A stretch of DNA of 37,165 nucleotides from Secundilactobacillus paracollinoides DSM 15502 = JCM 11969 (lineage in GTDB: Bacteria; Bacillota; Bacilli; Lactobacillales; Lactobacillaceae), in contig NZ_BBAG01000031.1 of assembly GCF_001311135.1 (NCBI RefSeq), positions 1 through 37,165 of the forward strand, written 5' to 3'. Of the stretch, positions 35,594 through 37,165 are shown piece by piece. The notes beneath the pieces are model-generated. The model was not told the DNA's origin and did no database searches. It saw only the letters and a list, made by a program, of their open reading frames with translations. Numbering within the stretch: position 1 is the first letter of the stretch; each line of letters starts with the position of its first letter. The translations under genes were made by a program, and so were the position numbers.

Positions 35594-36849
35594 GTGACAA
35601 TTTTAGATGAATTAAAATGGCGTGGCGCCATTAACCAACAAACGGATGAGGCGGGGCTTAGCGATTTAGTTAAGGAAAAGGCAGTCGGCTTGTACGTCGG
35701 CATTGATCCAACTGGGGATTCCATGCACATCGGGCATTTGATCCCATTCATGATCTTAAAACGGTTCCAGTTAGCAGGTCATAAACCTGTCATCGTTATT
35801 GGTGGTGGGACAGGGTCGATTGGGGATCCAAGTGGTAAGAAGTCTGAACGGGTCCTTCAAACGATGGACCAGGTGCACCACAATGAAGATGCGATCACTG
35901 CCCAAATGGAACACCTTTTCGGTCAAGATGGCAGCTTCAAAATCGTTAATAACTATGAATGGTTGTCGAAGATGTCACTGCTAGATTTCCTCCGCGACTA
36001 CGGGAAGCTGTTCAATGTGAACAACATGCTGGCTAAAGAAGTCGTTGCTTCACGGTTGGAAGTTGGAATTTCATTTACGGAATTTACTTACCAGATCCTA
36101 CAATCTGTTGATTTTCTGCACCTATATCAACACGAAGATGTGCAGGTTCAAATCGGTGGTGCCGACCAGTGGGGAAACATTACAGCTGGTATCGATTTGA
36201 TTCATAAGATCGAGGGCAGCGAGGCTAAAGCATACGGGCTTACCATTCCATTGATGCTTAAGGCTGATGGAACCAAGTTCGGAAAAACGGCTGGCGGCGC
36301 AGTTTGGCTAGATCCAGAAAAAACGTCTCCTTATGAATTCTACCAATTTGGCTTAACCAAGATGATCGCGATGTTGTGAAGTATCTCAAGTACTTTACCT
36401 TCCTTAATAAGGAAGAAATTGATGACCTTGAGCAGAAAGTGGGCACTCAGCCAGAAAAACGCGAAGCCCAACGTCGGCTCGCACAAGAAGTGACTAGTTT
36501 TGTTCACGGGGATGCGGCGGTGACAGAAGCAGAGAATATCTCTAAGGCATTATTCTCTGGGGACGTTTCAGCATTATCGGCCAGTGAGATCGAACAGGGC
36601 TTCAAGAACATGCCTTCGGTTGATGTCACGACCGAACCACGTAATATTGTTGAATGGCTGGTAGATGTGACCAACATCGAATCTTCGCGGCGTCAGGCTC
36701 GTGAGGATATCAATAACGGCGCTATTCGCATCAACGGTGACAAAGTGACGGATGTGGATGCCGTTATCGATCCTGCAAGTCACTTTGATGGGAAGTTCGT
36801 TATTGTTCGTCGTGGGAAGAAGCGCTACTTCTTGGCACGCGTTAAGTAA
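35594..36849 (+). CDS. tyrS: Tyrosyl-tRNA synthetase, frame broken at 36347-36349
   Basis: Class I aminoacyl-tRNA synthetase charging tRNA-Tyr. The GTG start has AGGAGGG (35581-35587) upstream. The Rossmann domain has HIGH (45-48) and the KMSKS equivalent KFGKT (228-232). The C-terminal S4 RNA-binding domain is visible (SRRQAREDINNGAIRING). The T3 run at 36347-36349 should be T4; then EFYQFWLNQDDRDVVKYLKYF is continuous and the enzyme has the normal length of about 418 aa. Since tyrS is essential and no second copy is seen here, this break is almost certainly a sequencing error. Confidence 0.96.
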
Positions 36850-36977
36850 GCACGAGGAACAAATTGGTGACTTGTTCGGTCATGTTAATGAATTTAGGCA
36901 ACTAGTGGGACTGCTTGAGGTTTACGTAGTGGCTGACCCTTGATAGGGTGGCGAAGACCATTAGTTGTGATCATTTA

Positions 36978-37028
36978 AGAGACTTCATCTAGGGTTCCCA
37001 ACAGGAACCAGAGACGGGGTCTCTTTTT
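36978..37028 (+). terminator. tyrS terminator
   Basis: AGAGAC pairs with GTCTCT around an inner GGTTCC/GGAACC stem, then T6. The 137 bases after it to the window end show no gene. Confidence 0.8.
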
Positions 37029-37165
37029 TGTCACGTCAACTAAGATGGGATTCAATTATTTTACTGGAGGTCGGTGGTCCAAGTTGGCAGATGTCCGTAG
37101 CAATAGGGTGCTTATCTGAAAAAAGAGGGGGTGGTGGTCAGAATTATAATTATTTTGAAAAACAG

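Noticed and set aside
36340..36380. Programmed frameshift in tyrS
   Set aside because: No slippery heptamer with a downstream structure is evident, and such control is not known for tyrS; a lost T in a T4 run is simpler.
1..37165. Insertion sequence, integrase or prophage
   Set aside because: No transposase, integrase or phage structural gene was recognised on either strand; the mobile-looking repeats are all non-coding.

Overview
The window reads as chromosome of a member of the Lactobacillaceae (Firmicutes, moderate GC). Grounds: strong AGGAGG ribosome sites, frequent GTG and TTG starts, CcpA cre sites, a T-box before tyrS, a YfhO-type membrane protein, tandem DUF2187 proteins, a short (about 300 aa) 6-phosphogluconate dehydrogenase, and an isoleucine 2-epimerase-like enzyme resembling those of L. 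buchneri and L. otakiensis. The species was not identified. No tRNA, rRNA, insertion sequence, prophage or CRISPR array was found.

Layout. 1-5213: nucleoside catabolism operon deoC-deoB-deoD-deoR-pdp, with a promoter overlapped by a perfect cre site and a candidate DeoR operator, closed by a terminator. 5216-5925: non-coding repeat of family 1. 5974-8300: DyP peroxidase and a VanZ/RDD membrane protein. 8361-8996: NAD(P)-binding epimerase-like gene on the minus strand; then a second family-1 repeat. 9569-11171: TetR regulator divergent from fabI. 11321-13119: HrtBA-like ABC exporter. 13128-14395: 3-hydroxyacyl-CoA dehydrogenase and a cytochrome b5-like protein, both minus strand. 14580-15064: tandem family-2 hairpin repeats, then a candidate small RNA on the minus strand. 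15448-16302: SPFH protein. 16300-16590: more hairpin repeats. 16731-18062: aldo/keto reductase and NUDIX hydrolase. 18266-21070: amino acid permease and isoleucine 2-epimerase-like gene. 21908-23626: cre-controlled 80-aa protein and GPH sugar symporter. 24010-25364: ECF S component and pyridoxal kinase-like protein. 25462-26463: secreted SGNH hydrolase. Third family-1 repeat, then two DUF2187 genes. 27626-31427: histidine phosphatase and YfhO. 31664-31950: family-2 repeats. 32058-35239: acyltransferase, gnd, YdcF. 35298-36849: tyrosine T-box and tyrS.

Two points stand out. (1) Two families of dispersed non-coding repeats fill the longer intergenic gaps. Family 1 has three copies of about 300-600 bases, with blocks (one 17-base block identical in all three) separated by diverged segments and with a terminal stem whose sequence changes while pairing is kept. 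Family 2 has about nine copies of a roughly 130-base hairpin whose inner stem varies by compensatory change. (2) At least 16 frame breaks fall in 12 otherwise intact genes, including tyrS, deoB, deoD and fabI; nearly all are losses of one or two bases, mostly in homopolymers. This points to sequencing or assembly error rather than to a decaying genome. Genes are therefore annotated over their full restored span.
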